In this document: one piece after another, positions 46,250 to 57,059 of the stretch
Layout: each line of letters starts with the position of its first letter
Position numbering within the stretch: the first letter of the stretch is position 1
NCBI GenBank assembly: GCA_028571685.1
Contig: CM053141.1
Location: forward strand, 137,234,833 to 137,298,832
Length of the DNA: 64,000 nucleotides
Direction of reading: 5' to 3'
DNA from: Heterohyrax brucei
Taxonomy: Eukaryota > Chordata > Mammalia > Hyracoidea > Procaviidae
Notes under the pieces: generated by a model
Told to the model about the DNA's origin: nothing
Seen by the model: the letters and a program-made list of their open reading frames with translations, nothing else
Database searches by the model: none
Position numbers and translations under genes: made by a program

Positions 46250-47629
46250 CAGGATGTAATTTGAAACTGTTAAGTGGCTCCTGCTTTCCTTGGAGATTGA
46301 TTTACCATTTTTGTTTGTTTCTCTATTTTTTGTGTTCGGGGTTAGCTCCAGAGGGAAGGGTAGATGGGGCTAAAATAATTTGACCCTGCCATTTTAGAGA
46401 GGGAGTCCTGCACGTTTTTACCTTAACTATAACCCACTTTACAGAGAATAAAAATAGAAGAGCTACGTGTCTAATATGACAGTAGGCATGTTATTCATTT
46501 AGATACATACAAGTACACAGCACAGCAAATGACAAAAGGGGCGGGTACATTTTAGTTTGAAGGCAAACCCTAATGTACTTTGACAAAGTAATGACAAATA
46601 GCTCCATATGGAAAAGAGACTAATTGCTTTTTGTTTCTCTTCTTGTGAGGAATTTCAGTATAATTGAAAATAAGGACATATCATTATACTCTAATACCTC
46701 CAAAGATACTTTAGCATATCTAGTATTCATATATTCAGTCCTGTGGTCAAAATTTCTCAGCTACATAGGACTGAAAATAGATCCAATTAGGGATAAGCAG
46801 CTTCCTTAAACTACATTTCCATTTAATTTAAATATATCTGATTCTTTAGACAAGTCACTTGATTTGCTTTCACTGTGATATCATTGTTATCATTTGTGAT
46901 AGCAGGTCTTGTAAGGGGTGAAAACCATTTTTATAAGAGCATAGAGAAATAATTTACAAACGAAGGCCCGTTTATTATTAATCAGAATTACAGATTTAAA
47001 TAGCCATGACTAAGGCAAAAACTGTGTCCCTATGTTTCTGAACTAGAGATGACATATGTATATGCATACATATACACAGAACCTAATTATGGTGAACATC
47101 ATTATAATCCAAGGAAAGATAACTGGGGTGTTCTCCTTTTTTTTTTTTTTCTAGCAACTATCTCTGCAATTTCAAATGAGAAAAGGTATTGCTTTAACCA
47201 AATTATTAATGTCATAATAATCTATCATTAGAATCAATAGCTGCTTTATTATCCATAGTACATATATAGTGCTAAAATAGACCCTTCCTGAGGTAAATTT
47301 AGTGCCTTGTCACAATACAATATGATTTTATAATATTGCTAATACACACAAAGCATTCAAATATAGAATATTGGCATGTCAGAGATTTATGACAAATGTA
47401 GGGAGAAGATGAATCTAGGTTAAGACTCCAAGTTACTTGGCTGAGGTCAAAAAAAATCAATGCTATTCATAATGTATCTTTCACCCATAGTCTTAAATGA
47501 AAAACCTTCTGAGCATAGAGGAACACTTTTATTTATCCTTCAGTCTTAGCAGTAGAAATATTCTAGAATTGGGGTTAGAAGAGCAAAACATGAAAACTAA
47601 TTGGCAGTAAAGTAATTGAATCACACTCT
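46250..47629. other. Unique-looking sequence
   Basis: No gene or repeat recognised apart from a T14 run near 47136. Frames of 60-61 codons show no domain. Confidence 0.4.
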
Positions 47630-47786
47630 TAGAAACCCTGGTGACATAGTGGTTAAGTGCTGCAGATACTAATCAAAAGGTCAACAGCTGAATCTACCAG
47701 ACGCTCCTTGGAATCTCCATGGAGCAATTCTGTTCTGTCCTATAGGGTCACTGTAAGTCAAAATCAACTGAACAGCAGTAGGTTCT
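47630..47786 (+). mobile_element. AfroSINE, short type
   Basis: 'agaaaccctggtgacatagt' to 'caactgaacagcagtagg'. Confidence 0.92.
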
Positions 47787-48621
47787 TCTTTTTATGGATT
47801 TGGAATATGCAGTAGCTCAGCACCAGATAACCAAGTAAAAATTCAGTGTGCTTTCCTGGCTCTGATTTCTCACTTTTTATGCAGGTTTGATAATGTTTAA
47901 AATCTAAGGTACAATGATCTGTCTACACATCTTACTTCTCAACTATGGCTTTTATGAATATTATTACAAGTGAGATAACTGTTAACTGCATTTTTATTTA
48001 CTTTATTAATTTACTATTTCCGATTTCTATCAAAGCAACACAGCCTTTAGATTATAATGACACAGTGTTTAATACTTCTAATTATATTCCTCCTTAAATG
48101 TCCAGTTCCCTTGCAGTATGTGGTTTAGGAATGGGAAAGTCATCAGTACTGGCCAATAATAGAACAGAAAAGGATTCCTCCTTTTTATAAAGGAGAGTGG
48201 GAAGAATAGAAAGCCATTCTTTCTCTGAATTTCATTCAGTGATTCAGGAAACTGCTGGAGCCATCTTGTAGCCCAGAGTGAACTCAGTGGATGGATGTAG
48301 AGGAGAAGGGTAAAAAAACTGATTTCTACATGAAATTGTCATCAAACAAACCTGGGGATCATCTTACTTTGAACTACTTTTACTTAATGTAAATTTTCAC
48401 TGTAAGACAGTTTGAGCTGCAGTTCTATATTGTAGTCAAAAATATCCTAACTGATGCTATCAGTCATCATTAAGAATCGATGATCATTGTCATGTTTTTT
48501 TATGTGAGCACACTACACTCTACGTTTTTATCAATTCAGTTAAAATGACTAAAAAGTGATAACAAATAACTGACTCTATTTTAGCTCAAACACGTAATAG
48601 CCTTGAGTTATAAGCTTAATC
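47787..48621. other. Mostly unassigned; possible ancient repeat
   Basis: 48100-48320 ('gtatgtggtttaggaatggg') may be a mammal-wide repeat that I cannot name. No gene. Confidence 0.35.
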
Positions 48622-48633
48622 TATTCTTAATTA

Positions 48634-48789
48634 GGAAACCTGGTGGCACAGTGGTTAAATGATATGGCTGCTAACCAAAAGGTCAGCAGTTCAAATCCAT
48701 CAAGTGCTTCTTGAAACTCTATGGGGCAGTTCTACTCTAACCTATAAGGTTGCTATGAGTCAGAATTGACTTGATGGTAGTGAGCTGTT
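48634..48789 (+). mobile_element. AfroSINE, short type, with perfect target-site duplication
   Basis: Flanked by 'tattcttaatta' at 48622-48633 and 48790-48801 (12 of 12). Confidence 0.96.
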
Positions 48790-48801
48790 TATTCTTAATT
48801 A

Positions 48802-49320
48802 TTTTTACTAAGCCTATTTTTATCTCTGAAAGGTTTTCAAGTGTTAGGATAATTATTAACTACTCTTTCAATGTATCAGTTGGACCTGAGCAATAGTTCT
48901 TCTTAGACAGTTCTTCTTAGACATACTTATACAGCATGTAATGGAATAAGTAGACACATAAAACTATGATAAATTACACAAAAGGGCAGGTATTTCCCAG
49001 CTTAGCTGGGCAGAAGCAGGGATATCAGAGAAGCTTTTCTTGAAGACAGATGTGATACCTTACTTATATCCTTAAAAATGATTAGGCATTAGCCAGATGA
49101 AAGTAGGTAATGTGAGAATATAAAGAAAAAAGGGAAAGTAGAGCTATTAATAAAGATAGCAAAGTTTATATGTGAGAATTATGAGTCCAGGGAGTAGAGT
49201 AAGGAATGATAATATGTGAGCCTAAACACAGAAGCACAGTACAGTGATTAAAAATTAGAGCTACAGGGTTCTGAGTGTCAGTCACTTATTCAGTCAGTAA
49301 CTCCAATCCGTATGTCTTGT
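48802..49320. other. Sequence without recognised genes
   Basis: Contains an imperfect local duplication, 'agttcttcttagaca', at 48893 and 48910. Confidence 0.4.
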
Positions 49321-49600
49321 CTGTGATAAGCACTAGTGATACAACAGTAATCTTTGTTTTCACGGAGCACACATTCTAGAGAAACAGAGTAGCAACAAAT
49401 GGACTTGTGAAAAAGAAATATAAGTTATAACGCATGCTATGGAAAAAATGAATGGCTGAAATAGGAATTGCCAAGTATCCTCTTCAGATAGAGTGGTCAG
49501 GGTGAACTTCTCTATGGAGGTGACAGGCTGAACTTAAATGATGACAAGGACCCAGCATTTTGAAGAATGTGGGAAAGAGCTTTGCCAGTCACCCCAAAAA
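49321..49600 (-). repeat. L2 antisense
   Basis: 'gataagcactagtgatacaa', 'acacattctagagaaacaga', 'gagtggtcagggtgaacttc' and 'ggaggtgacaggctgaactt' follow the reverse L2 pattern in order. Confidence 0.6.
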
Positions 49601-49667
49601 CCTTTAACATGCTCTATCTAGCTACAACCTGTCTCAGCAAAAGTAAAGGCACATTCTAAGCCTTTAT

Positions 49668-49863
49668 AACAGTTACCCTTGAGTTGATTCTGACTCATGG
49701 CAACCTTGTGTGTATCAGAGTACAACCATGCTTCATTGAGTTTTCAGTGGCTGATTTTTAACAAGTAGAGTGCCAAAACTTTGTTCCAGGCTGTCTATGG
49801 ATAGGCTCCAACCTCCAACCTTTAGTCAGCACCCTTAACTGTTTGCACCACAGAGGGATTCCT
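49668..49863 (-). mobile_element. AfroSINE, third type
   Basis: Reverse copy: 'gagttgattctgactcatgg', 'gttttcagtggctgattttt', 'ctccaacctccaacctttag', 'gtttgcaccacagagggatt'. Confidence 0.86.
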
Positions 49864-49899
49864 CAAACATTTATAATAACTGTTTTCTTGTATCACCCA

Positions 49900-50094
49900 A
49901 GTGTTAACCTAAGCGCTGTTTAATTTTTCACAATTCTTTTTTATATGACTTTTTATTTCTTAGTGTTTTTCCATCTCCACCCACCTAACCATCAAAAATT
50001 GTTTTCTCATATTAATCTTTTTGTGAGTTTTCAGAGTAGTATTCTTATATAATATTTATCCTTTTGTGATTGACTTACTTCACACAGCATAATC
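49900..50094 (+). mobile_element. Probable old L1 3' fragment
   Basis: 'tttgtgattgacttacttca' and 'cacagcataatcc' resemble ancient L1 3' non-coding sequence. Confidence 0.4.
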
Positions 50095-50302
50095 CTGAGT
50101 GGAATGCAAGACAGTGATACCAAGTAATAATAGACTGGCTCAAACCTAGGAAGATAAGGGTAAATTTCAAAGTAACCCCACAAAGAAAGTTAACAAACCT
50201 ACTCATCAAAATAAAGAAGAAAAAGAAAATCTCAACGAAAACAAAATCCACAAAAACAAAAGAAAAAGAAACCCACGAGAATTTAGCACAGCAGTGTATG
50301 AG
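50095..50302 (+). repeat. Left arm of 208-bp inverted duplication of L1 sequence
   Basis: Reverse complement of 51020-51227 with about eight mismatches (about 96% identity by eye). It carries L1 ORF1-ORF2 spacer sequence in plus sense, opposite to the L1 next to it. Confidence 0.92.
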
Positions 50303-51019
50303 ATGGTTAACAGAGTCATCATTATTCTTTACTGCTGCTCAGTGTTTTGGATTTTGTTAAGGGTTGCTCTGTGGCTTAAGATGTGGTCTGTTCTAGAGAA
50401 TGCTCCATGTGCACTGGAAAAGGGTGTGTACTTCACAGCTATTGGGTAGAGTGTTCTATATACAACTATGAGGTCAAGTTGGCTGATTGTGCCCTTAGTT
50501 CTTTTATATCTTTGTTGAGTTTCTTTCTAGATGTTCTGTCCTTGAACGAGAGTGGTATGTGGGACTCTTGCTGTTACCGTGGAACTACTCACTTATCTTT
50601 TGAGTATCGTTAGAGTTTATGTATTTTGGAGTCTTATCATTGGGTGTGTAGATGTTTATTATGTTTAAGTCTTCATGAAATATCACCTTTTTAAATCATT
50701 ATATAGTGCCTTTCTTTGTCTTTTATGGCTAATTTTGTTTCAAAATCTGTTTTTAGTGTTGTCACTCCTGCTCTTTCTGGGCAGGAATTTGTTTATTTTT
50801 TTTCCATCCTTCGATTTTTAGTACTTTTATGTCTTTGTTTCTAAAGTGTCTCTTATAAACAACATAAAGATGGATCCTGTTTTGTTATCCATTCTGTCAC
50901 TTTCAGTCTCATTATGGGTGCATGTAGGCCATTTACAGTTGTTGTAATTATTAATAGGTATGAATTTATTGCTGTCACCTCACAGTGCTTTCTTTGTGGT
51001 GCTCACATTTTCTTTACTC

Positions 51020-51227
51020 CTCATACACTGCTGTGCTAAATTTTGATGGGTTTCTTTTTCTTTTGTTTTTGTGGATTTTGTTTTCATTGAGATTTTCTTT
51101 TTCTTCTTTATTTTGATGAGTAGGTTTGTTAACTTTCTTTGTGGGGTTACTTTAAAATTTACCCTTATCTTCCTAGGTTTGAACCAGTCTGTTATTACTT
51201 GGTATCATTGTCTTGCATTCCACTCAG
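51020..51227 (-). repeat. Right arm of 208-bp inverted duplication (native copy)
   Basis: This arm sits in its expected place between ORF1 and ORF2 of L1 element 3, so it is the source copy; 717 bp separate it from the inverted arm. Confidence 0.9.
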
Positions 51228-51352
51228 TTAGAAAGTTCTAAATCTATACCATTCATGCCCTCTTTTAGTGTTCTGACATTGTTGTCATATACAGATTAAT
51301 GCTGCTGGTTCCTTGTAATTATTTTGGTTCTGGATAGTCCATGAGAGATCTT

Positions 51353-51528
51353 GGAAACCCTGGTTTTACAGTGATTCAGTGCTACATCAGCTAACCAAAA
51401 CATTGGCAGTTCAAATTTGCTGGGTGCCCCTTGAAAACTCTATAGAGTAATTCTATTCTGTCTTACAGTGTCACTATAAGTCAGAATCAACCTGATGGTA
51501 TTGGGTTTTCGTAGGGGGCAGGGAATGT
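51353..51528 (+). mobile_element. AfroSINE, short type
   Basis: 'ggaaaccctggttttacagt' region to 'ggtattgggttttcg'. Flanks 'tgagagatctt' and 'tgagagatttt' are the target duplication (10 of 11). Nested in L1 element 3. Confidence 0.93.
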
Positions 51529-52218
51529 TGAGAGATTTTTTTGCTAGCCTGGCGTCTGGCTGGTACAGTCTGTCATTTCAGATTCATGCTGTGGTCTGAT
51601 ATTGTTTGTTCTCAGATCAAAGGATTCCCTTCAATAATTCTTGTAAGTTTGGTTTTGTTTTTGCATATTCCCTTAATTTCTGCATATCTGGAAGTGTCCT
51701 AATTTCACCACTATATCTGAACAAGAATTTTGCAGTATACATTATTCTTGGTTGGCAGTTTTTTCTTTCAAGGTTTTACATGTCATCTCATTGTCTTCTT
51801 GCCTGCATTGTTTCTGCCAAATAGTCAGAAGTTCGTCTTACAGTTTTTCCTCTGTATGTGACTTTTTGTTTTTATTGAGCTACTCTCCGAATTTTTTCTT
51901 TGTCTTTGATCTTAGCAAGTGTGATATGTCTTGTAGATTTTCTTTTAGGGTCTGTCTTACATGGTGTACATTGAGGTTCTTGGGTGGTCAGCTTTTCATT
52001 TCTCATGACATTTGGAAAGTTTTCTATCATCAATTCTTCAAAGATCCTCCCTATGTTTTCCTTTTTCTCCTGCTATTCTGGAACTCTGATTACTTGTAAA
52101 TTTTTGATTTTGATTGTATCTCACATCAGTCTCAGAGTTTCTTCATTTTTTTATTCTTTTCTGATTTTTTTCAAATAGAATTGTATCCAAGTGTTTGTGT
52201 TCAGTTTCACTGATCATT

Positions 52219-52515
52219 TCATTCCCACTCTCTAGCCCTTCTACGGCACTGCCTATTTCTGAAATCTTGTTTATCTTTTGCATTTCTAACTGTTGTTTTT
52301 CTAGTATTAAAAATGGTAGATTTACATTGGCTATTTTTTATCTGTAATATTTTTTTGAATTCTTCCATGAATTTGTCTATTTTTTCCTCATTTTTGTCTT
52401 CTTTTGGCTTCAACTTGTGGCTAGCACTGAATATTAGAGATTTGAATTTCCTGCCACATAGTTCTAGTGCCTTTTCTTCTACTGTACAGTCATCTGATGT
52501 CTTTTTTTTGGACAT
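52219..52515 (-). pseudogene. L1 ORF1p N-terminal / coiled-coil fragment (element 3)
   Basis: 98 codons starting MSKKKTSDDC, then KLKPKEDKNEEKIDKFMEEF and a basic end. High Lys/Glu and heptad-like spacing fit the ORF1p coiled coil. The DNA aligns with ORF1 of element 1 further upstream ('acagcagacagtatcaaaat' reversed near 52550). RRM and C-terminal domains are in other frames toward 51650. Confidence 0.65.
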
Positions 52516-53201
52516 CTACCAGAACCATCCTGTCCTGCTTTTTAATACATTTTGATACTGTCTGCTGTCTTTGGGGCATTCAGTAGTTATTTTGGTTTGT
52601 TTCTTTATTGATTGTAGATCTGTTTTTGTCCTACTTTTTTGTTTCAATTGGTTATGTCAGAGCAGGTGGACTATGCATTCTTTGTTGCTTGCTTATCTGT
52701 AGTTGTAATACTTTTAATCTCCTTGTCCAATAGACAGGGCCAGACACTCATCTATTGTGCAGCAGGACAAATCCAGCTGAGGTGGAGGTGCTCAGATGAG
52801 TTACTGTGGCAACTACTAGGGCTATAAGGCAGGGTGGGAATCAGTGCTGGGTGGATTCCAGTAAGCTGTGTATGTGCTTCTTAGGGCTGTGATGTCCCAT
52901 GCTGTGTAGAAGTAGGCAGGAAGGAGCAGGGATGTTGCAATGTGTGGAGCTAAGAAAGGTACGGGAGAGAGGAGAGAGACACATGAGCAAGAAACAGACA
53001 AATAATGAGTGCTATGGGAGTTTGTCATTGGAGCAGAAAGGTGAGAAACCAAGAATGGAGAGACAAAAAGGAAGCACAAATAAAAATAATTAAAAAATAA
53101 ATAAATAAGAGGGCTAACAAGAGAAAAGAAAATCACTAGATAAAAATTTGAGAAAGAAAATAAAATAATAAAAAATAAGAAAGTAAGAATGATATTCCCA
53201 A

Positions 53202-53219
53202 CCCCCCCCCCCCCGGGGG
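53202..53219 (+). repeat. C13G5 run
   Basis: Thirteen C directly followed by five G, replacing the expected 'gggcccccaaaggg' of element 1. A likely site of slippage or assembly error. Confidence 0.9.
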
Positions 53220-53336
53220 TCCCACTAGTGCAGTTGCAAAGACCAGGGAAATGTCGCCCAAGCTGCACAGTGTAGTCTGGCTAGAAGCGGTACAGATATC
53301 ACATAATGCTAGATATTCAAGAGACAGGAAAAGAAG

Positions 53337-53365
53337 GTCTGCTGTCTTTGGGGCATTCAGTAGTT
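53337..53365 (+). repeat. 29-bp copy of ORF1-region sequence inside L1 5' UTR
   Basis: Identical over 29 bases to 52560-52588. Element 1 lacks it at the matching place, where nine unrelated bases stand instead. Confidence 0.92.
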
Positions 53366-53899
53366 GCAAGACAAGTACTAACAAGTTAAGAAAGATAGAC
53401 AGCCAAAAGGAGAAAAAAGATTTAAAAAATGTCCCCAGGAATCAGACTGGAGAAGTGGGTCCTAAGCTGTACAGTCCAGTCCAGCTAAAACATGTTCCAG
53501 AGTCGTGAGAACAAACAAATAAAACAAAACACCACAAATCAAACCAAAACAAACAAAAGCCTGAAGATCCCACCAGCATAGCATCATAGGCTGGGGCAGT
53601 GGTTCTCCAGTGGAGCAAGGTTTCACAGCCATTCAAAAAGAAGCAAAGGTGGCACATGGAGCCAACTGTTCAAGAGAAAGGAGGGACAGGTGGTGGCAGG
53701 CAGGGAAGAAACATAAAGAAATGGGGGAAAAAGCAACACCAGCTACAAACAAGTGGCACTCAGGGAATTGGCCAGTGTGGGTGGGGCTAATCCAACCAGC
53801 CTGGGACCAAAGCAGTTTCTTTCTGGTCAAGAGACTGCAGACACCAATAAGCAGAGGATGCCAAGGTAGTGGGTAGGATGAGAGTTAAGAAAGTGTCTA

Positions 53900-54240
53900 T
53901 CACTAATTACCAGGTGATCTGTGCCCTGCTGGGAGCTCCTTGAAGTTGCTTTTGAGTACTCCCTGTCCACTGATATCTGATATGAGTGGAGCAAATCCAC
54001 ATGGTACAGGTGCTGGACTTCTGGGCCAGCTGAGCCTTTGAAGCTAGCCACAGAAGTACAGCAGCTGGGAAAAGATTAAAGGTGGGAAGGGATGTATCAC
54101 TAGTTACTGGGTGTTTTGTTTCCCACTGGGATTTCCATGAAGTTGCTTTCCTGAGCTATTTGTCTGCCAGTCTCTGACAGGAGTCCAAGATGGCAAATCC
54201 CTGCTGCCTGAGCTGATAGGTACATCCACTTGTATCTCTT
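53900..54240 (-). repeat. Tandem ~197-bp monomers in L1 5' UTR (element 3)
   Basis: 'gaagttgctttt' at 53942 and 'gaagttgctttc' at 54139 mark matching points of two tandem units. Other shared blocks are 'gtgatctgtgccctgctggg' against 'gtgttttgtttcccactggg'. Confidence 0.75.
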
Positions 54241-54300
54241 CTCACTTTCTGTTCTCTGTCAGTGTCTTAACACAGTCAGTGTTTGGGTGAGTTCTTTATC

Positions 54301-55766
54301 TCTTCATTTGACACGTTAGGTTCCAAGACTGATGTTTGTCTTTGTTTTACTTACTTTTTCTGATCTTCGCTGTGGAAGGACGACGTGGTGCTTCTCTCTA
54401 TGGTTACATGTTGACCAGAAGTCCCTTATATGAGTTTTAAGTTTCTTTTAATGTACAGTCTCACCCTCAATCCATTGATTTTCCTTACTATTCATTTTCC
54501 AAAGGTTACACACCATTTAATCTATAAAGATACCCTCCAAGAGAGAAAAAAGAAATATCTTTTACATTTCTCCTTTTAGATAACTCTTTTGTCCATACTA
54601 CTTTTCTTTTCTTAAACCCTTTAGAGGGCTCACTTCTAGTGTCCTTAAGGAAAGGTATCTTCTCACCACACTCACATTTTAGGGTGCAATTCCTTACCTG
54701 GTTGACAAATTGGAAAAAAATAATTTGGTATGGGGACTCAGTTTCCTTTCTTCCTTTCAAGAACAATCTGCCAAAGGAACTGTGAGTAGCTGCTTCCTCT
54801 GGGCCTCTGCCAATGGGCCAGTGACGCTGGGGAGAATTACCCCTCTCCAGCACTGTCATGACTGTGCATGTTATATCATCTAATTCTGATGAACAGAATT
54901 AATAGGTCTACACAGCTAACTAATTTCAAGCTGTGTTTTCCAGTTAGGCCATTGACAATGACACAAATGATATTTGGGCACCCTTGTGGCACTGCTTGAT
55001 TTCATTTCTCAAATTTTTCAAAGGGAAATAAGGTGCTTTCAGATTCCAACAACTACATGTTCATTTTATTTCAAGATCTTCCTTTAAAAGTATGAGGTAG
55101 TCATTATGAACTGTATCTCATTTAAGTAATAAACACATTTCCAACAAATTTAGTTAAAATACAGACTTTGTACTTTCAGTCATTCGACTTCATATTTTTA
55201 GTCACTCAATATTTAAAATGTATTTCAGATGACACAACATTTTTAAATGTAATCCTTTGGTGAAATTGGTTGTGTTATATTTAAGCATGTTTTACCTCTT
55301 TTGCTTCCTTCGATAAGATTTACTTCATGAAATCTTTACAGAGATTTCATGCATGCAAAGACACATATTCAGAATTACTTTTTAAATGACAACAACTGAG
55401 TTCAGGAAACCACATTACATATGTGGTTTTGGTAGGTATTCCAGATGATGATGGAAACTTGAAATGCAGGGACACCGTGAATAAGATACACTGTTTAGTT
55501 AAGCTATCCCTGTGCTCTACACTTCCAAATGAATGAACCACTCCACTGGCAAGTGGATCTGACAGTCCAGTAACGATGAGTAGCAAATGGAAACATTTGG
55601 CCATTGTCCCTATTATCTTGCCATGGGTGCTCTTTGCCCAAAGTGCTTCAAATATACAAAAATATGCTAAACATTAGCCAGAGAAGTTTCCATAATTCTG
55701 TAAGATGCATTGGGAATAATTTAGCTTCATGGAAGACTTTGTATTTTCCTGTCTCTTTCCTTTTTT
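54301..55766. other. Repeat-free island with a RUNX-type palindrome
   Basis: No interspersed repeat recognised from about 54480. Minus-strand frames at 54506-54859 (117 codons) and 55347-55604 (85 codons) have no domain signature; neither shows splice-site context that convinces me. Confidence 0.42.
55407..55429. promoter_or_regulatory. Inverted pair of RUNX-consensus motifs
   Basis: 'aaaccacat' and its exact reverse complement 'atgtggttt' separated by five bases. TGTGGTTT is the known RUNX consensus. Binding is not shown by sequence alone. Confidence 0.35.
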
Positions 55767-55925
55767 TGAAATCCTGGTAGTGTACTGGTTAAGAGCTAAG
55801 GCTGCTAATAAGAATATCAGCAGATCAAATCTGCCAGGCACTCATTAGAAACTCTATGTGGCAGTTCTACTCTATCTATAGGGTTGCTATGAATCAGAAC
55901 TTGCTCTATGGCAGTAGGCTTGATT
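55767..55925 (+). mobile_element. AfroSINE, short type
   Basis: 'gaaatcctggtagtgtactg' to 'ctctatggcagtaggctt'. Confidence 0.92.
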
Positions 55926-56079
55926 TTCCTTTGTTAAAATACTCAGAATTTTTTTGAGTATTTCATTCCTACGAACAGCATTTTACTTAATATATGCCAA
56001 GAAAAAGCTAATTTTTTGACTAAAGATTATTATGTAACCAAATATTTCACTACTTATTATACGTGTGGTGAAATTTAAT

Positions 56080-56215
56080 TTATATTTATTTAATTTAATT
56101 TATAAATTTATAATTTATAAATAAATTTATATATATTTATATATATTTATATAAATAAATTTATATATAAATTTATAATTTATAAATTTATAATTTAATT
56201 CATAAATTTACAGGT
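56080..56215. repeat. AT-only near-palindrome
   Basis: About 135 bases of almost pure A/T, built from 'aatttataaattta'-like units that mirror around about 56148. Confidence 0.85.
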
Positions 56216-57009
56216 AAGAAGAAACCATTTTACTTTTACCTGTCTTGACTGAATATGCATGTTTCATAGGGAAAACGTAATCCCCTTGCTAGTAACTGTA
56301 ATTTATAAAGTTCAAATCAACTATATATATCATTACTTTGGCCAAAAGTACTTTGGTGCATCTTTGCTCTTTTGACATAAAAGTCTACATTTAATCCTTG
56401 GATATCTTTGGTAATCTCATAGATTAAAAGAAAACATGATATCTTTACTTCTTTATCTCTTTTGTGTTTATGGGTAAATATTTCATTTACTAAAACCATG
56501 TTACTTTAATGAAAAACGGGATTTTTGTCAGTGTTATAATTGGCATCTCAATAATCAGAGAGGTGATAAAATAAAAAGTAAATCTTAATTTGAGAGAAAA
56601 AGTCTGTATGAATTTCCTGCATATAGTTATTAGTAAAGTGAAGCAACAGCATGTGTATTAGTAATTCATCAGTGAAAAGAGCATTAGAAAGATGACTTAA
56701 AAGAGCTTCATTCATTGCAATTCTGTTTTTAGACAACATGTCAGTTGCGTGACAGAGATATTATCACCATGTCAACCAGTTTCCAAGCTGCCCCTTGACC
56801 AGATAAAACATGGTTTGCATGGCAACCAGATTGCCAAGTTTAGTTGTTATGGATTCATAGTCTGTTGGATATTTTTTCAGCCAATTTGAAGTAAATGTAT
56901 TTTTACCTCAGTGTGAAAATAGGAACTCATGTATTCCTTTTAAATGTCATCTGGAAAACTAAAATGATATACATACACCCATATATATGCATATGTATAT
57001 TCTTCTGTT

Positions 57010-57032
57010 TGTGTGTGTGTGTGTGTGTGTGT
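57010..57032 (+). repeat. (TG)n microsatellite
   Basis: Eleven TG units. Confidence 0.95.
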
Positions 57033-57059
57033 ATAGCAAGCCAGTATGGATATAAAAGA

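Larger units (their letters stand above)
50303..54300 (-). mobile_element. L1 element 3, antisense: 5' UTR, ORF1 and start of ORF2
   Basis: Read on the minus strand: 5' UTR with two tandem monomers (54240-53850), a pyrimidine-rich UTR (53850-52600), ORF1 (about 52640-51650), spacer (51630-51020) and the ORF2 endonuclease region (about 51000-50303). The rest of ORF2 and the 3' end are absent; an inverted copy of its own spacer lies there instead. One AfroSINE is nested at 51353. Same subfamily as element 1. Confidence 0.82.
55926..57059. other. AT-rich sequence without recognised genes
   Basis: Contains the AT palindrome at 56080-56215 and the TG microsatellite at 57010. Minus-strand frames of 60-63 codons are not convincing. 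Confidence 0.4.

Noticed and set aside
52822-53268. 148-codon minus-strand frame with many Phe/Leu residues
   Set aside because: It is the T-rich 5' UTR of an L1 in sense; hydrophobic translation is a result of T-richness.
54506-54859. 117-codon minus-strand frame
   Set aside because: No recognisable domain or codon bias. It lies in a repeat-free island, so conservation testing is reasonable, but it is not called as a gene.
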